Assembly: GCA_034432595.1 (NCBI GenBank)
Contig: DAOUBT010000005.1
Location: 1-59,863, forward strand
From: DAOTZR01 sp034432595
GTDB lineage: Bacteria > Chloroflexota > Anaerolineae > B4-G1 > SLSP01
Length of the DNA: 59,863 nt
Reading direction: 5' to 3'
Below the pieces are notes generated by a model. The model had not been told where the DNA came from, did not search any database, and saw only the letters and a program-made list of their open reading frames with translations. Below are positions 43,073-52,181 of this stretch, one piece after another. Numbering within the stretch: the stretch's first letter is position 1; every line of letters starts with the position of its first letter. The position numbers were made by a program, and so were the translations under genes.

Positions 43073-44052
43073 GCCTTTCCTCCCAGACGTGGGATTTCGT
43101 AAGCAGCTATTTGCGCGATGGTTTCACGGAGAGATAAAGAAGGCATCCAGCCTGTAAATTCCTGAATCTTGCGGATATCCGGAACACGCCGGGCCATGTC
43201 CTCAAAGCCAGGCTCGTAAGCCTCGTCGTAAGGAATGAAAACGATTTCGCTCTTCGACCCCGTCACGTCCCGGACCGTTTGCGCCAATTGCAGGATACTG
43301 ACTTCTTCCGTGCTGCCGATGTTGAAAATTTGTCCCACGGCTGCGGGCGTGGTGCTGAGTTGCAGTAAGGCGCGCACCACATCCTGCACATTGCAGAAGC
43401 AGCGCGTTTGACTCCCATCTCCGTACACCGTGATGGGACGTCCGCTCAGCGCTTGACGCACAAAGCGCGGCACCACCATCCCGTATTGACCCGTCTGCCG
43501 CGGCCCTACCGTGTTGAACAGGCGGACAATGACCACGGGCAGGCCACGCTGCCGATAATAAGCCAGGCCCAAGAACTCATCCACAGCTTTGGATTCGGCG
43601 TAGCACCAGCGTGATTTCGTCGTCGGCCCCAATACCCGATCGTCCTCTTCCGCGAACGGGACCTGGACTCCCTTCCCATACACTTCTGAAGTGGAGGTGA
43701 TCAGAACGGGTGTTTGATACATCGCTGCGGCGCGGAGCACCGCTGTTGTTCCTTCCACGTTGGTTTCGATAACGCCAATCGGGTCGTGGACAATCAACTC
43801 TACTCCGACGGCTGCCGCCAGATGGAACACAAAGGCACAGCGTGGCAGGACTTCATGCAGTCGGGCTGGGTTCGTGATGGTATCTTCAATGAAAGTGAAT
43901 CCCGGATGCGGCAGCAAATGCGCAATATTTTCGCGGCTGCCAGTGGAAAGATTGTCTATAACGGTCACGCGCGTCCCGTGAGCGAGGAGCGCTTCCGCCA
44001 GATGGGAGCCGATAAACCCGGCTCCGCCTGTAATCAGAACCTCATCAAACAC
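43069..44052 (-). CDS. NAD-dependent sugar-nucleotide epimerase/dehydratase
   Basis: 327 residues, extended short-chain dehydrogenase fold. EVLITGGAGFIGSHLAEAL is the NAD site; ITSTSEVYGKG supplies the catalytic Ser/Thr; WCYAESKAVDEF the YxxxK pair; RLFNTVGPRQ and YGDGSQTRCF fit UDP-glucose 4-epimerase or UDP-glucuronate decarboxylase relatives. It would prepare a sugar donor for the downstream glycosyltransferase. GTG 44052 is chosen since GGGGAG lies 6 bases before it; the longer frame opens at TTG 44085 and includes that motif. It begins 17 bases after the LCP stop. Confidence 0.88.
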   Translation of the reverse strand: MFDEVLITGGAGFIGSHLAEALLAHGTRVTVIDNLSTGSRENIAHLLPHPGFTFIEDTITNPARLHEVLPRCAFVFHLAAAVGVELIVHDPIGVIETNVEGTTAVLRAAAMYQTPVLITSTSEVYGKGVQVPFAEEDDRVLGPTTKSRWCYAESKAVDEFLGLAYYRQRGLPVVIVRLFNTVGPRQTGQYGMVVPRFVRQALSGRPITVYGDGSQTRCFCNVQDVVRALLQLSTTPAAVGQIFNIGSTEEVSILQLAQTVRDVTGSKSEIVFIPYDEAYEPGFEDMARRVPDIRKIQEFTGWMPSLSLRETIAQIAAYEIPRLGGKA

Positions 44053-44069
44053 GTTTGCTCCCCTTTTTG

Positions 44070-45515
44070 TTATTGTTGCTTGCACAATCCGAATCCTGGC
44101 CCTAAATGGACATCGAACTCAACCTCGCGGACGGTCTCGTCTTGAGGGTCAGGTACGATGCGCTCTACCCAATCGCCCAGAATTTTTTGCAGTTTTGGCA
44201 GGGACGACCCCTTGCTTGTTGTGGTGTAATCTATGATTTCCGTGCGGGCAATGGTGGGGTCCACGAAGACCCAAACGACATCAAAACCGCGCAGGGCTAA
44301 TTGGTCACGCAACAAAATGCCGCAATTGAAGTATCCAGAATTATCGAAGATGCGCACGCGCGGCGCGTTCCGTTCAAGGCGGGTTGAGAGGGGAGGCGTC
44401 AGGGCTTCCTCGATGAATGCGCTGAAGCGCTCGGGGTAGGGAAGGAGTACAGCCTCGTTTGCAGGTGTTGTCCAGGGATATACGACATCGTAAGTTTCTA
44501 CCAAACGGCTTTTGATGTGACGGTTATCCAATTGTGTGGCGATGCCGGCCAGGTACATGATGGTGTTGAAATCCAGGTCAGTTTCCATGTATTGTTGGGC
44601 TGCTTCCCAGGCTGCCGGCAAATTCTTGTAGAGCTTCGGTCCCATGACTTGATCGTAGAGCGCGCGCAGCACCTGTTGCTGCCGCCGACTCCGGTCGAAA
44701 TCTGAGGTAGTTTTGCGGGAACGCACATATTGCAAGGCCAGGCGCCCATCCATGTGATGGATGCCCGGATCGAGCATCAGATGCGCCCAGCCTGTTGGCT
44801 CGTCTTCATCGGGGAAACTGTCGTAGAGAGGTGCATCCACCAGGACATCCACGCCACCAACGGCGTCTATCATGCTCTTGAAGCCAGCGAAGTCTATCAA
44901 AGCGGCGTAATGGACATTGATACCAAAGTTGTACAGGAACGTGGCTTTGACTAACCCCATCCCGCCGCCGGGGTACTTGTTGAGCACGCCGTGCACGTAG
45001 GCCGTGTTGATGCGGTCATAGCCGTGGGTGGGAATCCAGACGTATAAATCGCGTGGGATAGAAAGGACATTGACGGTGGGCGTCTTGGGTTCCACGGCTA
45101 CCAGAATAAGGGTATCGGTACGCGCTACCTTTTCTCCAGGGCGACGGTCACTTCCCATGAGGACAATGTTAACCGTCCCTTCTGGCTGTGGGAATGGCGT
45201 GGCCTGCGCTGGTTTGGGCAGCGTTGAAATCACCGGTGGATCATAGATGGGGACCGGCGTGGGCAAATCGGTCTGGGTGGGGAAGGTGAGCGTGACCGCA
45301 GGCTCATCTGTAGGTTCCTGGGAGGGCATCGGCGTTAGTGCTGGCACCTGCGTTTGGGGCGGAGGGGTCATGGCCTGTTGCGTCAATCTTGCCTGGGACG
45401 TAGGCGAGCTGGATCCAGGCGCACTGACCCGTGGCGCGCAGAGTGCCAGCATTCCTGACACGATTAATGTCAGGAGTACGGGCATAATACCGGTGCGTAG
45501 GTTCAGTTTTTTCAT
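44070..45515 (-). CDS. LCP (LytR-CpsA-Psr) family cell-wall glycopolymer ligase
   Basis: 481 residues. One N-terminal membrane segment (PVLLTLIVSGMLALCAP), a long Pro/Thr linker, then the LCP catalytic domain: NIVLMGSDRRPGEKVARTDT near 115, LSIPRDLYVWIP near 150, RINTAYVHG near 168 and RSRKTTSDFDRSRRQQ near 265 with the phosphate-binding arginines. A LytR_C domain (VRIFDNSGYFNCG) ends the protein. LCP enzymes move polymers from a lipid carrier to peptidoglycan outside the cell. GGGAG lies 8 bases before ATG 45515, and a TATAAT promoter is upstream. It heads the epimerase-yjbQ-glycosyltransferase run. Confidence 0.92.
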   Translation of the reverse strand: MKKLNLRTGIMPVLLTLIVSGMLALCAPRVSAPGSSSPTSQARLTQQAMTPPPQTQVPALTPMPSQEPTDEPAVTLTFPTQTDLPTPVPIYDPPVISTLPKPAQATPFPQPEGTVNIVLMGSDRRPGEKVARTDTLILVAVEPKTPTVNVLSIPRDLYVWIPTHGYDRINTAYVHGVLNKYPGGGMGLVKATFLYNFGINVHYAALIDFAGFKSMIDAVGGVDVLVDAPLYDSFPDEDEPTGWAHLMLDPGIHHMDGRLALQYVRSRKTTSDFDRSRRQQQVLRALYDQVMGPKLYKNLPAAWEAAQQYMETDLDFNTIMYLAGIATQLDNRHIKSRLVETYDVVYPWTTPANEAVLLPYPERFSAFIEEALTPPLSTRLERNAPRVRIFDNSGYFNCGILLRDQLALRGFDVVWVFVDPTIARTEIIDYTTTSKGSSLPKLQKILGDWVERIVPDPQDETVREVEFDVHLGPGFGLCKQQ

Positions 45516-45564
45516 TCGCGTTCTCCCTGGCTTTTCAAGGGCTTCGCTTTGCAACACCCTCTAT

Positions 45565-45592
45565 ATTATAACCGACATCCCAAAATACCCAA
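45565..45592 (-). promoter_or_regulatory. Promoter of the LCP operon
   Basis: On the minus strand TTGGGT (45592-45587), 16 bases, TATAAT (45570-45565), 50 bases before the LCP start. Confidence 0.6.
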
Positions 45593-45642
45593 TTCTTCAG
45601 CATCGGTTCTTATGTCTCACGCCGTAAAGTTTAGCGGATTTT

Positions 45643-45661
45643 ATTTCGCGTAGTCATAAAA
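45643..45661 (-). repeat. Third copy of the 19-bp dispersed repeat
   Basis: ATTTCGCGTAGTCATAAAA, identical to the two copies before pxpA, sits in the divergent gap between the LCP operon and rlmI. Confidence 0.7.
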
Positions 45662-45687
45662 GTACTTTTTACCCACCAATTTTAGAG

Positions 45688-45715
45688 TTGACATTTACCT
45701 GTTTTTCCCTATCAT
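45688..45715 (+). promoter_or_regulatory. Promoter of rlmI, leaderless
   Basis: TTGACA (45688-45693), 16 bases, TATCAT (45710-45715). ATG 45722 starts 7 bases after the -10, and no Shine-Dalgarno is present. Confidence 0.7.
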
Positions 45716-45721
45716 TAGCCT

Positions 45722-46927
45722 ATGATGACGAAACTTTATCTAAAACCCGGACGAGAAGAATCGGTCTTACGCCGCCACCCCTGGATCTTTTCAGGTGGGA
45801 TTGCGCGCGTCGAGGGCCATCCCAAAGCGGGGGAGAGTGTGGCCGTCCACAGTGCGGACGGTGCCTTTCTGGCCTGGGGGCAATACAGCCCTGCCTCACA
45901 GATTCGCGTGCGTCTGGTGAGCTGGACCGCGTCCGATGATCCCGACGCGCCGGAATTCTGGCGTATGCGGCTAAAGCGAGCTATTGCTATGCGCGCTCCG
46001 CTCCTGGCCGATGGCACAACGGACAGTTGTCGCCTCATCTTTGCCGAATCTGACGGCGTTCCCGGCCTGATTGTGGATCAGTACGGCGACGTGTTGGTGT
46101 TACAGGCCCTTACCGCCGGCGCGCAGGCGCGACGTCACCTCTACACCGATCTGCTGTTCGACCTCGTCGCACCGCGTACCCTTTACGAACGCAGTGACGC
46201 GGAAGTCCGCGAAAAAGAGGACCTCATCCCCTACACAGGGCTGCTGCGCGGACAAGAACCTCCGGCGCTCGTCCCTATCCGCGAAAATGGCTTGTCTTTT
46301 CAGGTGGATGTGAGAAAAGGACATAAGACGGGTTTTTATCTCGATCAGCGTCCGAACCGCCTGTCCCTTCGTCAGCACATTGAGCAGCGTCGCCGTGCTG
46401 AATTGGGAACCACCGTGCTCAACGTCTTCTCTTATACCGGCGCTTTTACCGCTTACGCTCTGGCCGGTGGCGCGGAATCGGTAGTGAATGTAGATGCGTC
46501 CACCGAAGCTCTGAGCCTGGGGCACCACCACTGGTCATCCGATGCACCGGTAACGGACGTTGTCGGTGACGCCTTCCGCGTGTTGCGCGATTTGCGCACG
46601 GAAGGGCGCGCATTTGATGTGGTGATCCTGGATCCAGCCAAGTTCGCCTTCTCGCAGGCCGATGTTCAGCGCGCCGCGCGCGGGTACAAGGATATTAATT
46701 TGCAAGGGCTGCATCTCTTGCGTCCGGGCGGATTACTTTTTACGTTTTCCTGTTCGGGTGCCATTTCCGCCGACTTATTCCAGAAAATTCTGTTTGGCGC
46801 TGCCCTCGATGCCGGACGTGAAGTGCAGATTATCGGTTGGATGGCGCAGGGGAGCGACCATCCCGTAGCCTTACATTTCCCCGAATCGGCCTATCTTAAG
46901 GGGTTAGTGGCTCAGGTGCTGGCATGA
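45722..46927 (+). CDS. rlmI: Class I SAM-dependent rRNA methyltransferase (RlmI-like)
   Basis: 401 residues. N-terminal PUA domain (LKPGREESVLRRHPWIFSGG), a middle EEHEE-type domain with IVDQYGDVLVLQ, and a Rossmann methyltransferase (VLNVFSYTGAFTAYALAGGA near 235; DPAKFAFSQ; catalytic Cys in FTFSCSGAIS near 345). In E. coli RlmI makes m5C1962 in 23S rRNA. The promoter places the transcript start at or beside ATG 45722, so the mRNA is likely leaderless; ATG 45725 is next to it. The stop overlaps the next gene's ATG. Confidence 0.92.
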   Translation: MMTKLYLKPGREESVLRRHPWIFSGGIARVEGHPKAGESVAVHSADGAFLAWGQYSPASQIRVRLVSWTASDDPDAPEFWRMRLKRAIAMRAPLLADGTTDSCRLIFAESDGVPGLIVDQYGDVLVLQALTAGAQARRHLYTDLLFDLVAPRTLYERSDAEVREKEDLIPYTGLLRGQEPPALVPIRENGLSFQVDVRKGHKTGFYLDQRPNRLSLRQHIEQRRRAELGTTVLNVFSYTGAFTAYALAGGAESVVNVDASTEALSLGHHHWSSDAPVTDVVGDAFRVLRDLRTEGRAFDVVILDPAKFAFSQADVQRAARGYKDINLQGLHLLRPGGLLFTFSCSGAISADLFQKILFGAALDAGREVQIIGWMAQGSDHPVALHFPESAYLKGLVAQVLA

Positions 46928-49203
46928 AACAAAGAATCGGCTACGGAATAGCGTTTCTACTGATAGGCCTTGGCCTGTTTTTGACCACGCATGGACCCCT
47001 TGCGGCTCAGGGAGGGCAGCCAAAGGTGCAGGTAACTGTGGCCTGGGATGGACGCGACCACGGTTTATGGAAGGAACTTCAGGTCGTCCTGGATCAAGAC
47101 GAGGGAACCTGGCAGGGCGAGCTGATCGTTGAAAACACCAAAGAAGCCCTGACGTATCGTATCCCGTTGGAGCTGCCCCCAAAGGCCCATAAACTGTATC
47201 GTATTCCCGTATTCGTCGGCAATGCCACTGCGCTCAATTTGTCCCTGCAGGATAAGGCTGGATATACGACCAAAATACCGGTGCAGATGCGTTTCACACC
47301 AGCGAACAACGTGGGGCGCGTTTGTGCGGTATCAAGCACATCTATGCCGTCATCACTCCGTGGCTGTGATGTCGTCTATCGGATAGAGGACATCGTCGCT
47401 TTACCGGAGTTCGTTCTGGCCTGGGATGGGGTGGATGTGCTCCTTTTGGACGGGGTGAGCACTGCATCTTTAAGTGAAGCACAGCAGGCCGCTCTGGCCA
47501 GTTGGGTTGCCTGGGGCGGAAATTTGATTATAGGGGGCGGGGACACCTTGCGCGGCACCCTGGAGGGACTTCCGCCTCGACTGCGCATCGCAGAGGTGAC
47601 GGGAGCGCCACTTTTGCGCACAGGTTCTCTGCTTCCCGATATGCCTGAACGAACCTGGAGCGTCTCGAACTTGCGCCCTACCGGTGAGGCTAAGGTCATC
47701 TTAGAACTGGATGGAAATCCTTTCGCCTTGCAACAAGAGGTGGGCCTGGGTGAAGTGGTGATTTTTGGAACAAGCCTTGCTCCCCTATGGCAAACGGAGT
47801 GGTTTTCGCACCGTCTGGAGGCTCATCCAGTTCCGGCCATTCAGATAGGCTATATTTCAGGTTTTAATAATTTAAACACTGCAAGCTCTTACTCATCTTA
47901 CCCATCTTTGTGGTACTTATCTCAGGTTCCCAATTTTAAACTCCGTTCTGTGTTTGGTGTTTTGCTGATTGTCTTGCCCTTGCTTTATGTCCTTTTAATG
48001 GGGCCAGGTACCATGACTGTAGTGCGCCGATTGCGCAAACCTTTGCTGGCCTGGATCATGCTCCCCGCCTTGATCGTAGGGATGACTCTTTTGCTTTATG
48101 CTGTCCTGACTTTAGAGATAGCAGGAATCTTTCCCCTCGCGCATGTATCCAGCCTGATGTTTGTCCCCGATGGGCAAAGTCCGGCGCGGGTTTTAAGCTA
48201 CTATGCTTTTTATGCTCCGCGCTGGCACACCTTGACCTGGACCAGTCAAGCCTGGACGCGCCCTTTGGATGGGAGTTACACAAGCGAGGCTTTTCATCAA
48301 CCTGGAGAACCTGTAAAGGCCATGGTATCTGACCAGGGTACAGGCACGAAGGTGCATTTACAGCGCCTGGCAGGAATGATCACCTGGATGGAAGAATCTA
48401 CCATGGAGGCACCTGAAATACGAGTGGCGCTTACCTACGACCCGGACAAAGCCATGATCAGCGGGACTTTGTGGAGTGCTCACGCTTTGAGAAATGTCTA
48501 TTTGGTGCAGGCTGATTCCTTGAGCACCTACTATTTAAGCGACGCGCTCTCTGCTGGTGTGGAAAGCACTATTACCAGGGGTGTAGAACTCAGTTTGAGT
48601 TCAGATTTTCTCATGGATTTTTCTCAAAACGTGCTGCAAAACTTAAGTCGCGGCTGTTTCTTGCTGGCAGAAAGTGATCCGGCGTTCACTTCTGCCTTGA
48701 TGAGACTATTAGGGACAGGTTATCTATGGCGGGAACAGTTATGGGTCTATAAAGTTCCCTGTCCTCAAATCAAACCGGTGTCAGACTCAATCATCTTTGA
48801 CCCGTCGGATTGGACAGTAAGGTCATCTGACCATAGCATAGAAGAAAACAATTGGCTTCCCATTTATAGTTATGAATCCTCGGGGTCAGTAGATTATTAT
48901 GCTCACTTCCCGATAAGTTTGAGCGGAATTCAATCACTGACCATTGAGCTGGAGCTACAAAGCGGGCTTGATCCGGCCATGCTGATACAAAATATCGAAG
49001 TGTTTGACTGGCAGACGGGAGATTGGGTAACCCTCCCGGATGCTTTGGTACGCGATGGGAGTCTGACCCTGACCGGTGATGATGCGGTGCGGTTTGTTGA
49101 ACCCGGACAAGTCCATCTAAGCTTCCGGGTTTTCAACCGCGTCAATTCATCTGGTGGTTATGACAGGTTGAAATTTAACTTGACATTACAAGGACAACCT
49201 TAA
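46924..49203 (+). CDS. Large membrane protein with an extracytoplasmic GATase-like domain, function unknown
   Basis: 759 residues. Signal peptide (GIAFLLIGLGLFLTTHGPLAAQ); beta-rich domain; a region near 150-260 (VDVLLLDGVSTASLSE ... ASWVAWGGNLIIGGGD) resembling glutamine-amidotransferase-like folds without a catalytic Cys; two membrane helices near 345-400 (FGVLLIVLPLLYVLLMGPG; AWIMLPALIVGMTLLLYAV); a C-terminal outer domain. The arrangement recalls the membrane proteins of BatA/VWA gene sets, and a related domain is in the protein at 7458. Coupled to rlmI by ATGA. The second half is less GC-rich than its neighbours. Confidence 0.7.
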   Translation: MKQRIGYGIAFLLIGLGLFLTTHGPLAAQGGQPKVQVTVAWDGRDHGLWKELQVVLDQDEGTWQGELIVENTKEALTYRIPLELPPKAHKLYRIPVFVGNATALNLSLQDKAGYTTKIPVQMRFTPANNVGRVCAVSSTSMPSSLRGCDVVYRIEDIVALPEFVLAWDGVDVLLLDGVSTASLSEAQQAALASWVAWGGNLIIGGGDTLRGTLEGLPPRLRIAEVTGAPLLRTGSLLPDMPERTWSVSNLRPTGEAKVILELDGNPFALQQEVGLGEVVIFGTSLAPLWQTEWFSHRLEAHPVPAIQIGYISGFNNLNTASSYSSYPSLWYLSQVPNFKLRSVFGVLLIVLPLLYVLLMGPGTMTVVRRLRKPLLAWIMLPALIVGMTLLLYAVLTLEIAGIFPLAHVSSLMFVPDGQSPARVLSYYAFYAPRWHTLTWTSQAWTRPLDGSYTSEAFHQPGEPVKAMVSDQGTGTKVHLQRLAGMITWMEESTMEAPEIRVALTYDPDKAMISGTLWSAHALRNVYLVQADSLSTYYLSDALSAGVESTITRGVELSLSSDFLMDFSQNVLQNLSRGCFLLAESDPAFTSALMRLLGTGYLWREQLWVYKVPCPQIKPVSDSIIFDPSDWTVRSSDHSIEENNWLPIYSYESSGSVDYYAHFPISLSGIQSLTIELELQSGLDPAMLIQNIEVFDWQTGDWVTLPDALVRDGSLTLTGDDAVRFVEPGQVHLSFRVFNRVNSSGGYDRLKFNLTLQGQP

Positions 49204-49219
49204 ATGTGAAGGAGTCACC

Positions 49220-50296
49220 ATGGATTTAGGCATTATTGGCTTGCCGTTCAGTGGAAAAACAACCATCTTCAATGCTCTGACGCACGGCGAACGCCCCACG
49301 ACGGCTTCAATGGGCAAGGTGGAGATCGTTACTGGCGTGGTGGATGTGCCAGATGCGCGCATTGACTGGTTGAGTGCGCTCTACAAGCCGCGCAAAACCA
49401 CCTACGCGCGCGTCACGTATGCGGACATCGCCGGTTTGGACCGCGGGGCAGGCAAGACCGGCCTGAGCGGGCCTTTGCGCAATCAGCTTTCGCGGATGGA
49501 TGCTTTTGTTCACGTGGTGCGCGCTTTTGAAAATGACATGGTGCCGCATCCCCTGCAAAGCGTGGACCCGCAGCGCGATTTGCGTTTGTTGGATGAAGAA
49601 TTCATCCTCTCCGATCTGGTGACGGTGGAAAATCGTCTGCAGCGCATCGCCGAGAGTCTGCGCAAAGGCGCGCGCGCTGAGGAGCGACAGGCGCTACAGG
49701 CACAAGAAGCCGTTTTCCTGCGCTTGAAAGAAGCCCTGGACGCGGGCACCCATCTCCGTGCGCTGGACTTAACCCCGGAAGAACGGGAAGCCCTGCGCGG
49801 TTATGAGCTGCTCACCCTCAAGCCCGTGCTGGTGGTGATCAACGCTGGGGATGACCCGCTTTCGGAATCCGTTATTCATTATCCCGTGCCTCACAGCCGC
49901 GTGCTTTCCCTGCAGGGTAAAATCGAAATGGAGCTGGCACAGCTCGATCCGGCGGAAGCGGAGGTTTTCAAGGAGGAGTTCGGCATTCATGAGTTGGGCC
50001 TGCATCGCGTCATCCGCGCGTCCTACGAGCTGCTCAAGCGTATTTCTTTCTTCACGGTAGGGGAAGATGAAGTCCGTGCCTGGACGGTCCGCAAAGACGC
50101 CACCGCGGTCGAGGCCGCAGGCGCCATCCACACTGACCTGGCGCGCGGCTTTATCCGCGCCGAGGTGGTCGCTTATAACGACCTCTATCAGGCCGGCTCG
50201 ATGGCCGAGGCGCGGCGTCTGGGTAAAGTGCGCCTTGAGGGGAAGGACTACATCGTACAGGATGGCGACATCTTGCACGTGCGTTTCTCGGTGTAA
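49220..50296 (+). CDS. Divergent YchF/Obg-like P-loop NTPase with TGS domain
   Basis: 358 residues. The fold order is that of YchF: G1 loop GLPFSGKTTIFNAL, switch residues, coiled-coil insertion (about 120-175), and a C-terminal TGS domain (AVEAAGAIHTDLARGF ... GKDYIVQDGDILHVRF). YchF binds ATP and contacts ribosomes. The G1 is GLPFSGKTT rather than the usual GLPNVGKST, and the position of the nucleotide-specificity motif reads VVINAGDD; so specificity may differ. AAGGAG lies 6 bases before ATG 49220. Whether a standard ychF exists elsewhere is unknown. Confidence 0.85.
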   Translation: MDLGIIGLPFSGKTTIFNALTHGERPTTASMGKVEIVTGVVDVPDARIDWLSALYKPRKTTYARVTYADIAGLDRGAGKTGLSGPLRNQLSRMDAFVHVVRAFENDMVPHPLQSVDPQRDLRLLDEEFILSDLVTVENRLQRIAESLRKGARAEERQALQAQEAVFLRLKEALDAGTHLRALDLTPEEREALRGYELLTLKPVLVVINAGDDPLSESVIHYPVPHSRVLSLQGKIEMELAQLDPAEAEVFKEEFGIHELGLHRVIRASYELLKRISFFTVGEDEVRAWTVRKDATAVEAAGAIHTDLARGFIRAEVVAYNDLYQAGSMAEARRLGKVRLEGKDYIVQDGDILHVRFSV

Positions 50297-50330
50297 CCCT
50301 GCCTGTCGCCGCGTGGGGTGGAGGAGCGGA

Positions 50331-50358
50331 TTGTGTAAGCGTTAAAAGAGCGTATAAT
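50331..50358 (+). promoter_or_regulatory. Promoter of the NarL-type kinase
   Basis: TTGTGT (50331-50336), 16 bases, TATAAT (50353-50358); start codon TTG 50376 with GAGGGAG 6 bases upstream. Confidence 0.65.
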
Positions 50359-50375
50359 ACCTGAGGGAGTCAGGA

Positions 50376-52181
50376 TTGGAACCCGTGAAGCGTAATATCA
50401 AGCCTGTTGTGGAAGACGCCACTCTGGACGAAGCGGAATTTAAGATTGAGTGGCTTTTCAGCAACCTGCGCTGGACCTTTTTGATTGCGGTCGCCGGCGT
50501 AGTGGGTCTGAACGCTTTGCTTTCTTCCAGCGACTTTCCCGAAATGGTCGGTGTTTTGCTCATCGTGGGCGGCATCTCCAACCTGCTGGTGATGTTGATT
50601 CTGATGCTGAACGCCTTCCGTAAGCCTTTCCGCAACTTCACCTTCTTGCTCGATTCTGCCCTGGCTCTGGGCCTGATTCTGGCTACGGGCGGCACAAACA
50701 GCCCGGTGCTATTCATCTCCCTCATTCCCGTCATCACCCTGGCGTTGCGCTTCACGTGGCCGCCCAGCGTTATCCTGTGCCTCATCATCGTGATCATGTA
50801 CCTCTACTTTGCTGGTCAGCAAATCGGGTACGACGTTTTATTTAGTTTCACGCCTGCTGGACTGCCCTACCTCACCAGCGCGATCGTGGTCTTCGTTTCC
50901 GGCGTTGCTATCAGCTACATCGGGGTGCGCATCCGCCAGACCTTGACCGCGGAGCGCGAACGGCGCGAGCTGCAGGCACGGCGCATGTTGGATAGCGCCC
51001 ATCGGCGTGTGCGTCTCATTTTTGAGCTGGCAAGCACCCTCAGCGCCACCTTGAACTACGAGCGCGTCCTCACCGCGGCGCTGGATGTGAGTTACGCCGG
51101 GTTGCGACAATTCCTCCCGCCTGGCGTGGAGGAAGTCAAACAGGTACAGTTGATTATGTTGTTCGGTCTTGATGAGCAACTGTTTGTAGCCACCTCGCGC
51201 GGCTTGAGTTACGCTGAGGAGCGGCAGCGCTTCCCGGCTACGCAAGGTGCGCTTGCCAAAGCGCTCCACAGTGCAGAGCCGGTGTTGCTTGATGAACCCG
51301 GTAGCGACCCGGAATTAGGGGCGCTGGTGGCCATGCATAGCTGCCGACAGGCGATTGTGGTGCCGCTGCGCGCCGGGTTTGAAAGTTATGGCGTGCTGGT
51401 GATGGGCAGCCCGCGCCCCAAGCTTTACACGCCCGACTTTGTAGATTTGCTGGTAGCGATTTGCAATCAGGCTGTCATGGCGCTGCAAAACGCGCAACTC
51501 TATCAAAACTTGATGGAAGAAAAAGAGCGCCTGGTGAGTGTGGAAGAGGACGCGCGCAAAAAGCTCGCGCGCGACCTGCACGATGGTCCCACGCAAACCA
51601 TTGCCGCCATCGCCATGCGTCTTAATTTTATTCGGATGCTGGTGGAACGCGATCCTCAAAAGGCAATCGCCGAATTAGAAGCTCTGGAAAATCTCGCGCG
51701 CGACACGACGAAAGAAATCCGGCAGATGCTCTTTACGCTACGTCCTCTCATCCTGGAGACGCAGGGCCTCATTCCTGCGCTGGAACAGTACGTTCAGAAA
51801 CTCGCCGAGACCGACCCGACGCCCATCCATCTGGAGGCCGAGCCTGGCGTGGACGATCTTTTGTCGCGTGAGGCGCAGGGAGCGTGTTTCTACATCATCG
51901 AAGAAGCTCTGACCAACGCCCGTAAGCATGCGCAGGCCTCTGATTTATGGATTCGCCTTTACCGACGTGGTACCAGCGTGGTGGCGGAGGTGGAAGATAA
52001 CGGCAAGGGCTTTGACGTGGCCAAGGTGGAGGAAAAGTACGCTGAACGCTCCAGCCTGGGCATGATGAACCTGCGCGAACGCGCCGCGCTGGTCGGCGGC
52101 AAAACGGTGATCCAATCCACGCCTGGCAAGGGCACTAAAGTCAGCGTGACCATTCCTATTCGGAAAAACAGTGGACGCTAA
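50376..52181 (+). CDS. NarL-type (HisKA_3) sensor histidine kinase with GAF domain
   Basis: 601 residues. About six N-terminal helices (30-185), coiled linker, GAF domain (about 210-370), a second coil, then HisKA_3 with the phospho-accepting His in ARDLHDGPTQTIAAI near residue 405, and HATPase_c (EEALTNARKHA, DNGKGFD, GMMNLRERA). Kinases of this type usually pair with NarL/LuxR response regulators; none is adjacent. TTG 50376 is supported by GAGGGAG and a TATAAT promoter; GTG 50388 is an alternative. The gene overlaps the next by 11 bases. Confidence 0.9.
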   Translation: MEPVKRNIKPVVEDATLDEAEFKIEWLFSNLRWTFLIAVAGVVGLNALLSSSDFPEMVGVLLIVGGISNLLVMLILMLNAFRKPFRNFTFLLDSALALGLILATGGTNSPVLFISLIPVITLALRFTWPPSVILCLIIVIMYLYFAGQQIGYDVLFSFTPAGLPYLTSAIVVFVSGVAISYIGVRIRQTLTAERERRELQARRMLDSAHRRVRLIFELASTLSATLNYERVLTAALDVSYAGLRQFLPPGVEEVKQVQLIMLFGLDEQLFVATSRGLSYAEERQRFPATQGALAKALHSAEPVLLDEPGSDPELGALVAMHSCRQAIVVPLRAGFESYGVLVMGSPRPKLYTPDFVDLLVAICNQAVMALQNAQLYQNLMEEKERLVSVEEDARKKLARDLHDGPTQTIAAIAMRLNFIRMLVERDPQKAIAELEALENLARDTTKEIRQMLFTLRPLILETQGLIPALEQYVQKLAETDPTPIHLEAEPGVDDLLSREAQGACFYIIEEALTNARKHAQASDLWIRLYRRGTSVVAEVEDNGKGFDVAKVEEKYAERSSLGMMNLRERAALVGGKTVIQSTPGKGTKVSVTIPIRKNSGR

